Source of the DNA: Acanthococcus lagerstroemiae
Taxonomy: Eukaryota; Arthropoda; Insecta; Hemiptera; Eriococcidae
Direction of reading: 5' to 3'
DNA length: 64,000 nt
Assembly: GCA_031841125.1 (NCBI GenBank)
Contig: CM063107.1
Location: 46,947,497 to 47,011,496, forward strand
Part shown: piece after piece, positions 55,901 through 62,914 of the stretch
Numbering within the stretch: the first letter of the stretch is position 1
How the letters are laid out: the number at the start of each line of letters is the position of its first letter
The notes under the pieces: model-generated
Seen by the model: the letters and a program-made list of their open reading frames with translations, nothing else
Database searches by the model: none
What the model was told of the DNA's origin: nothing
Program-made: the position numbers and the translations under genes

Positions 55901-57257
55901 TCTATATTTAGATTGTAATAATTTATATGGGTGGGCTCTGAGTCAACCATTACCAATAGGTGAATTCTTGAACTATAATTTGCTAGCCCATCAAATTGAA
56001 GATGCGCAAGCAAAAAATTCCGAAGCAAAGAAATCCTTAGAAAGCAAATTTGAAAAATTGACTTATAAACCATCAGACTTTACTCAAGATGTAATTCTTA
56101 CTCTAGATGACAATGGTGAGTATGGATATACTTTTATAGCTGATCTTGAGATTCCTACAGAATTACACGAAAAATTTAAAGATTATCCCATGCTTCCAGA
56201 ACAATATGTACCTAGAGAATCAGAATTGTCAGATTTTCAAAAAATTTTGATTGAACAAAAAATAGGTAATAAACCAAAAATGAGTAAATTAATAAGTACG
56301 CTACACCCAAAACATAATTATCTCATTGATTACAGAATGTTGAAAGAATGCTTGAAACAAGGTATAGTTTTAAAGAGTATAAATAATTACATAAGATTCA
56401 AACAAAAAGCTTGGATGAAACCATATATTGATAAGAATACAAGCTTAAGACAAAAAGCAAAAAATGATTATGAGAAAGATCTCTATAAATTACTCAATAA
56501 TAGTGTCTATGGAAAACAAATGGAGAACGTTAGAAAAAGATGTACAGTACAAATAGTGACTACTTTAGACTCATTTCTTAAACAGAATGAGTTTGAAACA
56601 AGAGTTGTTCTTGATGAAGAAACTGTTTTACTTCACATTCAAAATAAGAAAGTAAAGTTGAATAAACCAATATTTGGGGGGTTTGTTGTTCTGGAGTTGT
56701 CAAAATTATTAATGTTCCAGTTCTACTACAATGTTTTAAAAACGAAATATGGAGACAAAATAAGATTATTAGGAACTGATACAGATTCATTGATTGTTTA
56801 TATAGAATGTGATGATGTTTATGAGGACATAAAAGAGAATCTAGATTATTACGACACTTCAGATTATTTAATGGATTGGATGCCTCAAGTAAACAAAAAA
56901 GTTCCAGGATTATTCAAGGATGAATACTTAGGAATCCCAATAAGAGAGTGGGTAGGACTAAGATCAAAAATGTACTCCTTCAGAAACGACACATCGAAAG
57001 AGAAAAAAGTGTGTAAGGGAATTAAAAGATTGAATATAGAAAGAATGAAATTTGAAATGTACAAAAACTGTTTGTTCAATAGCAAGCAAACTAAGGAAAT
57101 TGTGCATGGAATTGTTTCCAAAAAGCTGAAATTGTATACTATATCAATCAATAAAATTGCACTATCTCCTTATGATGATAAAAGATACTTAATTGATGAA
57201 ATGAATACACTTCCATATGGCTATAAAAAATATTGTATAATAAATGAAACGAACTAA
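52962..57257 (+). CDS. polB: Polinton DNA polymerase B (protein-primed type)
   Basis: 1431 residues from ATG 52962 (METINKKYAPRMC), preceded by TATATAATAAA; an upstream TTG in frame is not needed. N-terminal C2H2-like finger (CIECNKK ... HVRSKH), then a SAP-like LKKSELLEI segment; a second finger near 430 (CMKCHKRFKDK ... HLKNC). Exonuclease motif I DFE near residue 480. Near 565-600 is an endonuclease VII-like Cys/HNH module (CHLCNK, VRDHDHYTGKFRG, CGECN). Exo II HNLKYDS near 615; Exo III GDYHDLYLKLD near 860; polymerase motif A LDCNNLYGWALS near 980; motif B KLLNNSVYG near 1175; motif C GTDTDSL near 1270. Two further Cys4 clusters lie at about 660-690 and 740-775. All catalytic residues are present. 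It would replicate the element using a terminal protein primer. The 3' end overlaps the ATPase start by 14 nt. Confidence 0.96.
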   Translation: METINKKYAPRMCIECNKKITYKNYARHVRSKHGRTTTTAKDLRNDLRNCGVKGVSKLKKSELLEIRDKIQRQSSNFEREILNKLTKKELIKKVGERNKNLTRAKIIEKFLQSQNVKYLQEFNFDDDSFDEPIVRPSVRKIDGCWKNMVNQFSIVYEPAKYDLRIYLDKITELLGRMLKSEMKKKKAINIGLIAVVNYIEIDHTTGDKIGDKEAYFRSKHHIIVDSNAIESALISAKNEVIKKYESYTAQNTKYKFDQVIEINIQSDKNDPLRGGTYIQLPKFIQSKKCCINVKNIQNKNFKCLKQEDLRCFEYALESVLNSVTNHVDRVSNYDITKYEELKMEYPVNLIPENIKKYEKFLGISINIYKYEEDEEGIGQFSLIYKPISSENHVNLLQYKDHIVGIKNLSALLKGKIHKYTYHVEICMKCHKRFKDKLKYEEHLKNCINDEQNIEMPNEEKKFRKYCTNGAEQYHPYTVTLDFECLLEKMQKETKSTKYLQKHIANSFCFYSDQQGTQLVRDSNVQNLMNQFNSWLIEHARAYNKIRRINKPMIWGQDEDIKFKETSHCHLCNKILAENEKVRDHDHYTGKFRGVACGECNSHLRMPRFIPILIHNLKYDSKIFLQWLLKLFSGNERKPSEKHDVKIIAENCENYKTFSKKVVIDHCEVKRDSTYCCTCKRKYWDKILKKCSSCQGEKLKISRKGDKIPIEMEFRFIDTLNFVGISLDQAVKNLAEVNDCFCARCKKVQKIRKGQFLPINENGILKYAAKCEICDSELTKPINYNKFQNILREFKKEDLHLVLQKGIYPYDWVSTYDKFSDQLPLDKKAWYSMLNNKHISDDDLSKAKKVYKYFGCKNFGDYHDLYLKLDTILTKDIFDNFREMCYKHYGLDPVYYISAPHLSDSASLKFTKQSLELITDQENYEIYEKGIRGGISNIPHRHALANNCYFYDEKERKTIKLSKEKAKEKGIWDSKKHISYILYLDCNNLYGWALSQPLPIGEFLNYNLLAHQIEDAQAKNSEAKKSLESKFEKLTYKPSDFTQDVILTLDDNGEYGYTFIADLEIPTELHEKFKDYPMLPEQYVPRESELSDFQKILIEQKIGNKPKMSKLISTLHPKHNYLIDYRMLKECLKQGIVLKSINNYIRFKQKAWMKPYIDKNTSLRQKAKNDYEKDLYKLLNNSVYGKQMENVRKRCTVQIVTTLDSFLKQNEFETRVVLDEETVLLHIQNKKVKLNKPIFGGFVVLELSKLLMFQFYYNVLKTKYGDKIRLLGTDTDSLIVYIECDDVYEDIKENLDYYDTSDYLMDWMPQVNKKVPGLFKDEYLGIPIREWVGLRSKMYSFRNDTSKEKKVCKGIKRLNIERMKFEMYKNCLFNSKQTKEIVHGIVSKKLKLYTISINKIALSPYDDKRYLIDEMNTLPYGYKKYCIINETN

Positions 57258-57915
57258 AATAAAGAATAAGACTGAAGTTTTAAACTTTGATAATAGTGTT
57301 CCAACTTGTAGATTGAAGGAAGTGTTTCCTAATATAATGAGATGTTGTATATGTGGTCCTAGTGGGTCTGGGAAAACGAATGTTTTATTGACTATATTAG
57401 TGGATAGACCATTACCTGATAATGTATATTTATGTTCAAATACTTCTAATCAACCAAAGTATGAAAAGTTTCGCCAAATATTGCAAAACGAGAAACTTAA
57501 AAACAAAAAATTTCATACAGTATCACTCGAGGATTTACCAGACCCTAATAAAATAGAAAAAGGATCAGTAGTAATCTTTGATGATATCTACACAGAAAAC
57601 CATGATAAAATAGGTAAATATTATTCATGGAGTCGTCATAATGATATTTCATGCTACTATTTATCCCAAACATATTCAAAAATTCCAAAACAACAGATTA
57701 GAGATAATTTTAATTACTTAATTCTTTTTGAACAAGATCTTACCAATCTGACACATATTTATAACGAATATGCTAGGACTATAACATTTAATCAGTTCAA
57801 ATCAATATGTAATGATTGCTGGCAAAAACCGTATGACTTTGTAGTTATAGATAAAGAATGTGATCAGAAAAATGGTAGGTTCAAATACAAATTTGAGGAA
57901 AATTTTATATTATAA
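57244..57915 (+). CDS. Packaging ATPase (A32/FtsK-HerA type)
   Basis: 223 residues, starting inside the PolB 3' end after ATTGTATAATAA. Walker A CGPSGSGKTN near residues 36-45, Walker B SVVIFDDIY near 112-120, and the downstream YLSQTYSKIPKQQIRDN segment characteristic of A32-like packaging ATPases of Polintons and related viruses. It powers translocation of DNA into capsids. Length is normal for the family. The stop codon TAA lies within TATAAATG, the start of the next gene. Confidence 0.94.
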   Translation: MKRTKIKNKTEVLNFDNSVPTCRLKEVFPNIMRCCICGPSGSGKTNVLLTILVDRPLPDNVYLCSNTSNQPKYEKFRQILQNEKLKNKKFHTVSLEDLPDPNKIEKGSVVIFDDIYTENHDKIGKYYSWSRHNDISCYYLSQTYSKIPKQQIRDNFNYLILFEQDLTNLTHIYNEYARTITFNQFKSICNDCWQKPYDFVVIDKECDQKNGRFKYKFEENFIL

Positions 57916-58761
57916 ATGAGAAAGCTAACAGATTATAATTCAAATGATATTGATTTTGTTGTAAAACAACGTGCACTTCTACAAAAAAATATTGAATGTG
58001 CAAAGTTAGGTCAAGTGAATAGAAAACTAGAAATGGAAGAAAACTATAAACCAATCATTGATACAATAAAAGACCTTAAGCCTGTAATACAACAACCAGT
58101 ATTACCTATGATTGCTGACAAACCAAGAGAAATTACCTATGAACGGTCAGAGGAAACACCAGGATTTGATATGTCTCAAAGTCTTGCATGTAGATATTTG
58201 TCTTACTATACTAATAAAAAAATACCTACTGATTCAACTTTTGGTATTAGATACGAAAATAAAGATTATTATATAGGAAATGCACGACTCATGGAAGTTC
58301 ATCATTATGCTGATAATGATCGTGCTGATATTAAGCTAAGTAATGACACTACCCTTTATCCAGGAACACAAGGACTATGGGAATTACTAACTATGCAAAA
58401 ACCTGAAAATTATACTGATGAAGACCTGAAAAATTATCAAAAAATTATTCTCAGTACAGAATCTTATCGTTCTGAGAATGGACAAATTAAAAGTAGTCGT
58501 GGGTACAAATATTTAAATTTCATCCAACCTATGTTGATTGAGAAGGAACTCATACTTTCACATCGTGGGTCTGGTCTTAAGAAAATTTATACCAATCAGA
58601 CTGATTATAAATACTGGAACGATCCTAAAGAATTAATTGATCGATTTACAATACTGAAAGGTATGTGGGAAGCAGGTAATCATAATCCACAAATATTCAA
58701 TGAAATGACCAACATTCGGGAGGAACTGATAGAAGCCAAAAAAAATTTAAAAACCTTATAA
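57916..58761 (+). CDS. DUF8207-type Polinton protein (281 aa)
   Basis: Starts at TATAAATG abutting the ATPase stop. N-terminal half helical and charged; the C-terminal half (about 150-265) has the LYPGTQGLWELL ... KPENYTDEDL ... YKYWNDPKELIDRF ... WEAGNHN pattern that I know from DUF8207-type proteins found in arthropod and Hydra elements of this kind. Role unknown; position between ATPase and integrase and conservation in Polintons suggest a virion or DNA-handling role. No membrane segment. Confidence 0.75.
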   Translation: MRKLTDYNSNDIDFVVKQRALLQKNIECAKLGQVNRKLEMEENYKPIIDTIKDLKPVIQQPVLPMIADKPREITYERSEETPGFDMSQSLACRYLSYYTNKKIPTDSTFGIRYENKDYYIGNARLMEVHHYADNDRADIKLSNDTTLYPGTQGLWELLTMQKPENYTDEDLKNYQKIILSTESYRSENGQIKSSRGYKYLNFIQPMLIEKELILSHRGSGLKKIYTNQTDYKYWNDPKELIDRFTILKGMWEAGNHNPQIFNEMTNIREELIEAKKNLKTL

Positions 58762-58764
58762 TAA

Positions 58765-59514
58765 ATGTTTACTAGAAAAAATCATCATTATTTGTATGAA
58801 TCAGTTGAAAAAATTCAGAATAACACGGGGAAAATCTTAGAGTCTGTTCTGAAAATTGTCATAAAAGATGTTGGCGAAATTTCAGATATGATAATACAAT
58901 GTATAAAAAATGTCATTAATAATGAAAATTATACTGTTGGTATAATAGAGTATGCTAATGGTGTGAAAGAGTACATAAACAATATAAAGGATAACACAAG
59001 CAGTATTTTACCACAACTGAAAAAGATTACTGAACATGATCAATCAGCTGTAACTGAACTGAAAAATATTACGCGGCAGGTAGTTGGATTGGCTACCACC
59101 TGCGAGAATTCACTTTTCAATATTACCCAATTAGGAGCAATTTTAACAGAATTGAAAAATATATCAAAAACAAATCAAAATATTCAGAAAATATTGGAGG
59201 AAAATGTTCAAGAAATATTGGAGGGAAATTTACCACAAAAAATTGAAAATATTCAGAAAATATTGGAGAAAAATTCACAAACAACTGAAAATATTCAAGA
59301 AATATTGGAGGAAAATTTACCACAAACAAATGAAAATGTTCAAGAAATATTGGAGGAAAATTTACCACAAACAACTGAAAATATTCAGAAAATATTGGAG
59401 AAAAATTCACAAAAAACTGGAAATATTCAGAAAATATTGCAGGAAAATTTACCACAAACAAATGAAAATGTTCAAAAAATATTAGAGGAAAAGACAGAAA
59501 TGTTCAAAATGTAG
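58765..59514 (+). CDS. Coiled-coil protein with 17-21-residue repeats (249 aa)
   Basis: Starts at TATAATAAATG, 3 nt after the previous stop. Residues about 1-130 are helical with heptad-like hydrophobic spacing. From about 135 to 245 there are eight degenerate repeats of the form NIQKILEENLPQTTE, a parallel to virus fibre shafts or tail-like coiled coils. Repeat DNA (AATATTCAGAAAATATTGGA) has also produced long meaningless frames on the other strand and another plus frame. Function unknown; a fibre or spike role is possible but unproven. Repeat number is likely to vary between copies. Confidence 0.75.
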   Translation: MFTRKNHHYLYESVEKIQNNTGKILESVLKIVIKDVGEISDMIIQCIKNVINNENYTVGIIEYANGVKEYINNIKDNTSSILPQLKKITEHDQSAVTELKNITRQVVGLATTCENSLFNITQLGAILTELKNISKTNQNIQKILEENVQEILEGNLPQKIENIQKILEKNSQTTENIQEILEENLPQTNENVQEILEENLPQTTENIQKILEKNSQKTGNIQKILQENLPQTNENVQKILEEKTEMFKM

Positions 59515-59556
59515 GTTATCATGAAGGTCAATAGAAAATGTCAAGTAATATAAAAA

Positions 59557-60372
59557 ATGCAGTCATTAGTTGAACTTGAAGCCAAAGAACTTCATAAACC
59601 TGTGATAAAAAAATTTCAGAAAAGAAAAATTATCACAAATGAAATCAATGAAATCTGGGCAGGTGATTTATTAATTATGTCCCAGTATTCAAAAGAAAAT
59701 AGGGGTTATAAGTATATGTTAGTAGTTATTGACACCTTCTCAAAAGTACTCAGGATAAAACCCCTCAAGGAAAAAACAGGGAAAGAGGTTTCTCAAGCTT
59801 TTGAGAAAATTATTGAAGAAAGCGAATATGGTCCACCTAAAAAATTACATGTCGACAAAGGTACAGAATTTGTAAATTCAGTTTTTAAAAAATTAATGGG
59901 AAAATATAATATTCATATGTATCACACAGAGAATGAGGAAAAATCAGCAATTGGCGAGAGAGTAAACAGAACCATTAATGGGATGTTGAGAATAATTTTT
60001 GAGATTCATAAGAATCATAAATGGGTTCCATTTATACCAGAGATATTGCACGAATATAATAATGTGAGGGTACATAGAACAATAGGAATGCGTCCTTGTG
60101 ATGTGAATAAAACAAATGAACAAGAAATTTTTCATAGAATGTATTCTTCAAGTTTCTCCACGCGACCAAAATTCAAGGAAGGAGATCGTGTGAGAATACC
60201 CAAAAAGAAAGAAACTTTTGAGAACAAGTATAAGAACAACTGGACAAGAGAAATATTTGTAGTTGACAAAGTATTCCACACAAACCCTCCCGTCTATTCT
60301 ATTAAAGATTTGAAGGGTGAAGAAATTTTAGGTAAATTTTATCGCCAGGAACTTCAAAAAACAGTTTTCTAA
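59557..60372 (+). CDS. int: Retroviral-type (rve) integrase of Polinton
   Basis: 271 residues. Begins with the ELHKPVIKKFQKR segment typical of arthropod Polinton integrases, then the RNase H-fold core: first Asp in IWAGDLL (about residue 37), second in LHVDKGTEFVN (about 108), Glu in SAIGERVNRT (about 144), together D,D-35-E. A C-terminal SH3/chromo-like region follows (FKEGDRVRIPKKK, then VFHTNPPVYSIKDL). It inserts the element into host DNA with short target duplications. All three catalytic residues are intact. No HHCC zinc-binding domain is visible in this frame. Confidence 0.95.
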   Translation: MQSLVELEAKELHKPVIKKFQKRKIITNEINEIWAGDLLIMSQYSKENRGYKYMLVVIDTFSKVLRIKPLKEKTGKEVSQAFEKIIEESEYGPPKKLHVDKGTEFVNSVFKKLMGKYNIHMYHTENEEKSAIGERVNRTINGMLRIIFEIHKNHKWVPFIPEILHEYNNVRVHRTIGMRPCDVNKTNEQEIFHRMYSSSFSTRPKFKEGDRVRIPKKKETFENKYKNNWTREIFVVDKVFHTNPPVYSIKDLKGEEILGKFYRQELQKTVF

Positions 60373-60389
60373 AATTTTCTACTATAAAT

Positions 60390-61793
60390 ATGAGTAAAAA
60401 CTGTGGATTATCTAAAAGAGGTGGTGATATTGTGGATACAATTGGTAAATATGTACCATTTCCACTTCACTGGCCCGGATATAAAGCTCTTGGTCCTGGT
60501 TCGAATACAGACCTCGATATTCAAAAAGGTGTAAAACTGAAAAATAAATTAGATGAAATAGCTATGGATCATGATGTAGATTATGCAAATACAGATGATC
60601 CTCATGAACGTGATTATGCTGATAACAGATTCACATGGCGAGCCTGGGAGCGTGTCAAAGATCCTAATGCTAAATTAGATGAAAAAATTCCAGCATATGT
60701 AGCAGTAAATTTAATGAAATTAAAACAGAAGTTAGGTTTAGGAATTTATAAAAAATTTTATAATATAAATAATATGAGTAAAAACTGTGGATTAGGACAA
60801 CATTTGCGATTACCTAATGAAATATTACCTAAAAAAGGTGAAGGATTTTATATTGATCGAAAAACCATAACCAATAATCAGAAAAAAGAAGGCAAAGGAT
60901 TTCATATTGATCGAAAAACTACAACCAATGATCTCCCAGAAATAATGAATTATTTGAATAATTTATATGTTAACAAACAGGAAAAAAAAGGTAAAGGATT
61001 TTATATTTATCGGGAAACCGCAATCAATGATCGAAAAAAAAAAGGTGAGGGTATCAAAGTAAGTAGATACATTAAATATCCTATCAATCCAGATAATGAA
61101 CAAGTTGACAAAATTAATATTGGTGTTGAGAAAGGGGTACCTGTTGTACTAAATTTAGGATACGAAAATTTAATCAGAACTAAAAATAGCACACAGAACG
61201 AAACATATTTACCTCTAACAAAAGCACAAGTGAATCAAATTGAGACAGCAAAAACCAAGGGAAAAGGTTTAAAGCTAAAACTGAACAAAACACAACTGAA
61301 GCAGGTTAAAAATGGTGGATTCTTCCCACCAGCTATCCTAGCAGGATTGGCTGCTATTGCAGCAGCTAAACCTGCTGTAGAAGTAGGTACTAAAATAGTA
61401 GAAACTGTAGGTAATTTAATATCAACCGCCAAGCAAGCAATTGATAATAAGAAAGCCAATGACGAGTTAGTAGAAGAGAGAAAACGTCGTAATGAAAAGT
61501 TGGAGTACAAGTCTGGTGAAGGCATAGGACAATATCTACAAATACCTAACGAAGTTCTAAAGAAAAAGAGCGTTAAAAAAATAAAAAATGGCGTTAAAAA
61601 AATAAAAAATGGCGTTAATGGTAGTATTCAAAAAGACTGTTTAGGTGTTGAGAAAAATAAAAGAGACGTTAAAAAAATAAAAAATGGCGTTAAAAAAAAA
61701 TGCGATGGCGTTAAAAAAAGAAAAATTGGGGGTGACATGATCACTCAACAAGTAATTAAAAAAATCTTAGATAATGAAAAAAAAAAAAAATAA
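60390..61793 (+). CDS. Parvovirus VP1-like phospholipase A2 / core protein (467 aa)
   Basis: Starts after ACTATAAAT. Residues about 22-75 match the parvovirus coat N-terminal PLA2 domain: WPGYKALGPGS (Ca-binding loop) and LDEIAMDHDVDYAN with the catalytic His-Asp. In parvoviruses this enzyme breaks endosomal membranes at entry. At residue 129 a second Met starts MSKNCGLGQHL, repeating the protein's own first residues and preceded by another TATAATATAAAT, so two ancestral genes seem fused. Residues about 145-230 hold four K(K/E)G(E/K)GF-I-R repeats; about 305-330 is a hydrophobic Gly/Ala/Pro segment (GGFFPPAILAGLAAI) reminiscent of adenovirus pX/pVI; the end is Lys-rich with repeated VKKIKNG. 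The C-terminus is encoded by an A14 run directly before the protease frame. Confidence 0.88.
   Translation: MSKNCGLSKRGGDIVDTIGKYVPFPLHWPGYKALGPGSNTDLDIQKGVKLKNKLDEIAMDHDVDYANTDDPHERDYADNRFTWRAWERVKDPNAKLDEKIPAYVAVNLMKLKQKLGLGIYKKFYNINNMSKNCGLGQHLRLPNEILPKKGEGFYIDRKTITNNQKKEGKGFHIDRKTTTNDLPEIMNYLNNLYVNKQEKKGKGFYIYRETAINDRKKKGEGIKVSRYIKYPINPDNEQVDKINIGVEKGVPVVLNLGYENLIRTKNSTQNETYLPLTKAQVNQIETAKTKGKGLKLKLNKTQLKQVKNGGFFPPAILAGLAAIAAAKPAVEVGTKIVETVGNLISTAKQAIDNKKANDELVEERKRRNEKLEYKSGEGIGQYLQIPNEVLKKKSVKKIKNGVKKIKNGVNGSIQKDCLGVEKNKRDVKKIKNGVKKKCDGVKKRKIGGDMITQQVIKKILDNEKKKK
60763..60776 (+). promoter_or_regulatory. Internal TATA-rich start signal within the PLA2/core gene
   Basis: ATAATATAAATAATATG, followed by AGTAAAAACTGTGGATTA, copies the arrangement at the gene's true start (60381-60410), where the same 18 bases follow the ATG. 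It may drive a separate transcript for the C-terminal 339 residues. Confidence 0.5.
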
Positions 61794-61798
61794 CCATC

Positions 61799-62161
61799 AA
61801 GAATGACGCATTAACTAATTTTGAAATAGAAGCATATGCTGAAAAATTGCAAATACCTCATTTCAGAGGAGTTTTTATGCTTGATGAGCTACCACCAAAA
61901 ATCAAAAAATATGAATGTGGAATTGTAAATTTAGACACTTCAGACCACTCTGGAACTCATTGGACTGCTTACTGTAAGAATGATTCACAAGTTGATTTTT
62001 ATGAACCGTTTGGTAACATTCCACCACCAGAATTAGTGAAATATTTTGGACAGTCTAGAATTACTTATAATTATACGCAGGATCAAAAACTTGATGAAAC
62101 AAATTGTGGTAGACGGTGCATAGAATATTTATTAAAAATTAAAAAAAAATACTATAAATGA
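61799..62161 (+). CDS. Adenain-type cysteine protease (maturation protease)
   Basis: The frame is open from a TGA at 61775; homology to Polinton/adenovirus proteases begins at about LTNFEIEAY (61811), but there is no ATG before 61877, which lies inside the conserved FRGVFMLDELP motif. Catalytic His in SGTHWTAY, acidic residue in DFYEPFG, nucleophile Cys in NCGRRCIEYLL. About 115 residues; ends just after the Cys motif, short versus adenovirus (about 200) but common in Polintons. It would cleave capsid precursor proteins. The missing start and the A14 run at 61777-61790 joining the preceding frame suggest expression by slippage from the PLA2/core gene, or an indel that disabled it. Its TGA overlaps the ATG of the next gene (ATGA). 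Confidence 0.85.
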   Translation, partial: KNDALTNFEIEAYAEKLQIPHFRGVFMLDELPPKIKKYECGIVNLDTSDHSGTHWTAYCKNDSQVDFYEPFGNIPPPELVKYFGQSRITYNYTQDQKLDETNCGRRCIEYLLKIKKKYYK

Positions 62162-62874
62162 AATATATAAATGGTTCTTACAGTATGCTTATGAGCGGTA
62201 CAGATTCTGTTCTTTATCATGATTTTAGTGGAGTTGATGACATTATTAGACTCAACCCTAATAAAGAATGGGAAATTGGGTTAGAATCTTTCCACACATC
62301 TTATCGTTTTTTCAATATAACTGTAACTAAAAACAATTCACTTACTTTTTATAAGGAGGTGAACGAATTACCTACAACTATAGTACTTGATCCTGGTATT
62401 TATGAAGTAGCTGATATTATTAAATGTATACATGAAAGTAAACATGCTAGGGCTGCTAATATAACCTTGAAAATAAATAAATACGCTCATACCATAATAA
62501 TGGGGAGTCCATCACATATAATAGATTTAAGAGATGTGACTTCTGTTGGTAATATATTGGGTTTTACTAAGCAAATTATACCAGCTGGAAAAGAAGTTGA
62601 ATCTGATAGCCACGTTAAAATTTTTCCTATTGAAAGCATTAAGGGGATATGTAATGAATGTAATAACGGTAATGAAAAAATACTTTTTTATTTTCCTATA
62701 TCATCACTACCCGGAGAAAAAATAATCTATACACCAAATGAAACTCAATATTATAGAGTGAGAAATAAAGAAATAAGCGAGATTGTATTAAACCTTTATG
62801 ATCAGAATGGCAATCCACTTGAAAATAATGGTGAAACATATTGGGCATTTTTAATCATACGTGAAGTACGATAA
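62158..62874 (+). CDS. Minor capsid (penton-like, single jelly-roll) protein
   Basis: 238 residues, start at ACTATAAATG overlapping the protease stop. All-beta pattern with short strands, e.g. WEIGLESFHTSYRFFNI near 43-59, then an LDPGIYEVADIIKCI segment, and the C-terminal IVLNLYDQNGNPLENNGE ... WAFLIIREV that closes the Polinton minor capsid family. It would form the pentameric vertices of an icosahedral capsid. The frame is intact. The usual partner, a double jelly-roll major capsid protein of about 450-650 residues, is not found on either strand. Confidence 0.82.
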   Translation: MKYINGSYSMLMSGTDSVLYHDFSGVDDIIRLNPNKEWEIGLESFHTSYRFFNITVTKNNSLTFYKEVNELPTTIVLDPGIYEVADIIKCIHESKHARAANITLKINKYAHTIIMGSPSHIIDLRDVTSVGNILGFTKQIIPAGKEVESDSHVKIFPIESIKGICNECNNGNEKILFYFPISSLPGEKIIYTPNETQYYRVRNKEISEIVLNLYDQNGNPLENNGETYWAFLIIREVR

Positions 62875-62897
62875 TTAAAAAAAAAAATAAAAAAAAT

Positions 62898-62907
62898 ACT
62901 ATAAATG
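62898..62907 (+). promoter_or_regulatory. Orphan start signal, probably of a deleted gene
   Basis: TACTATAAATG, identical to the signal before the minor capsid gene, but the frame stops after two codons (ATG ACC CGT TGA). It marks where a further gene once began; everything downstream is a tandem duplication. Confidence 0.5.
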
Positions 62908-62914
62908 ACCCGTT

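Larger units (their letters stand above)
50839..62907 (+). mobile_element. Maverick/Polinton (adintovirus-like) virus-derived element
   Basis: Ten co-oriented genes: unknown 1, unknown 2, PolB, packaging ATPase, DUF8207-type, coiled-coil, integrase, PLA2/core, protease, minor capsid. PolB, retroviral-type integrase, A32-like ATPase and adenain-like protease together define Polintons. Coding density is high except at 52107-52961. AT-rich throughout. Long terminal inverted repeats and a 6-bp target duplication, normal for the group, were not found by eye at either side, and a major capsid (double jelly-roll) gene is not seen, so the copy is probably truncated. Boundaries given are gene limits, not true termini. 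Confidence 0.92.

Noticed and set aside
59123..59485. Long frames on the minus strand and second plus frame over the coiled-coil gene
   Set aside because: They are translations of the repeated minisatellite in other frames; only the frame 58765-59514 fits the gene order and start signal.
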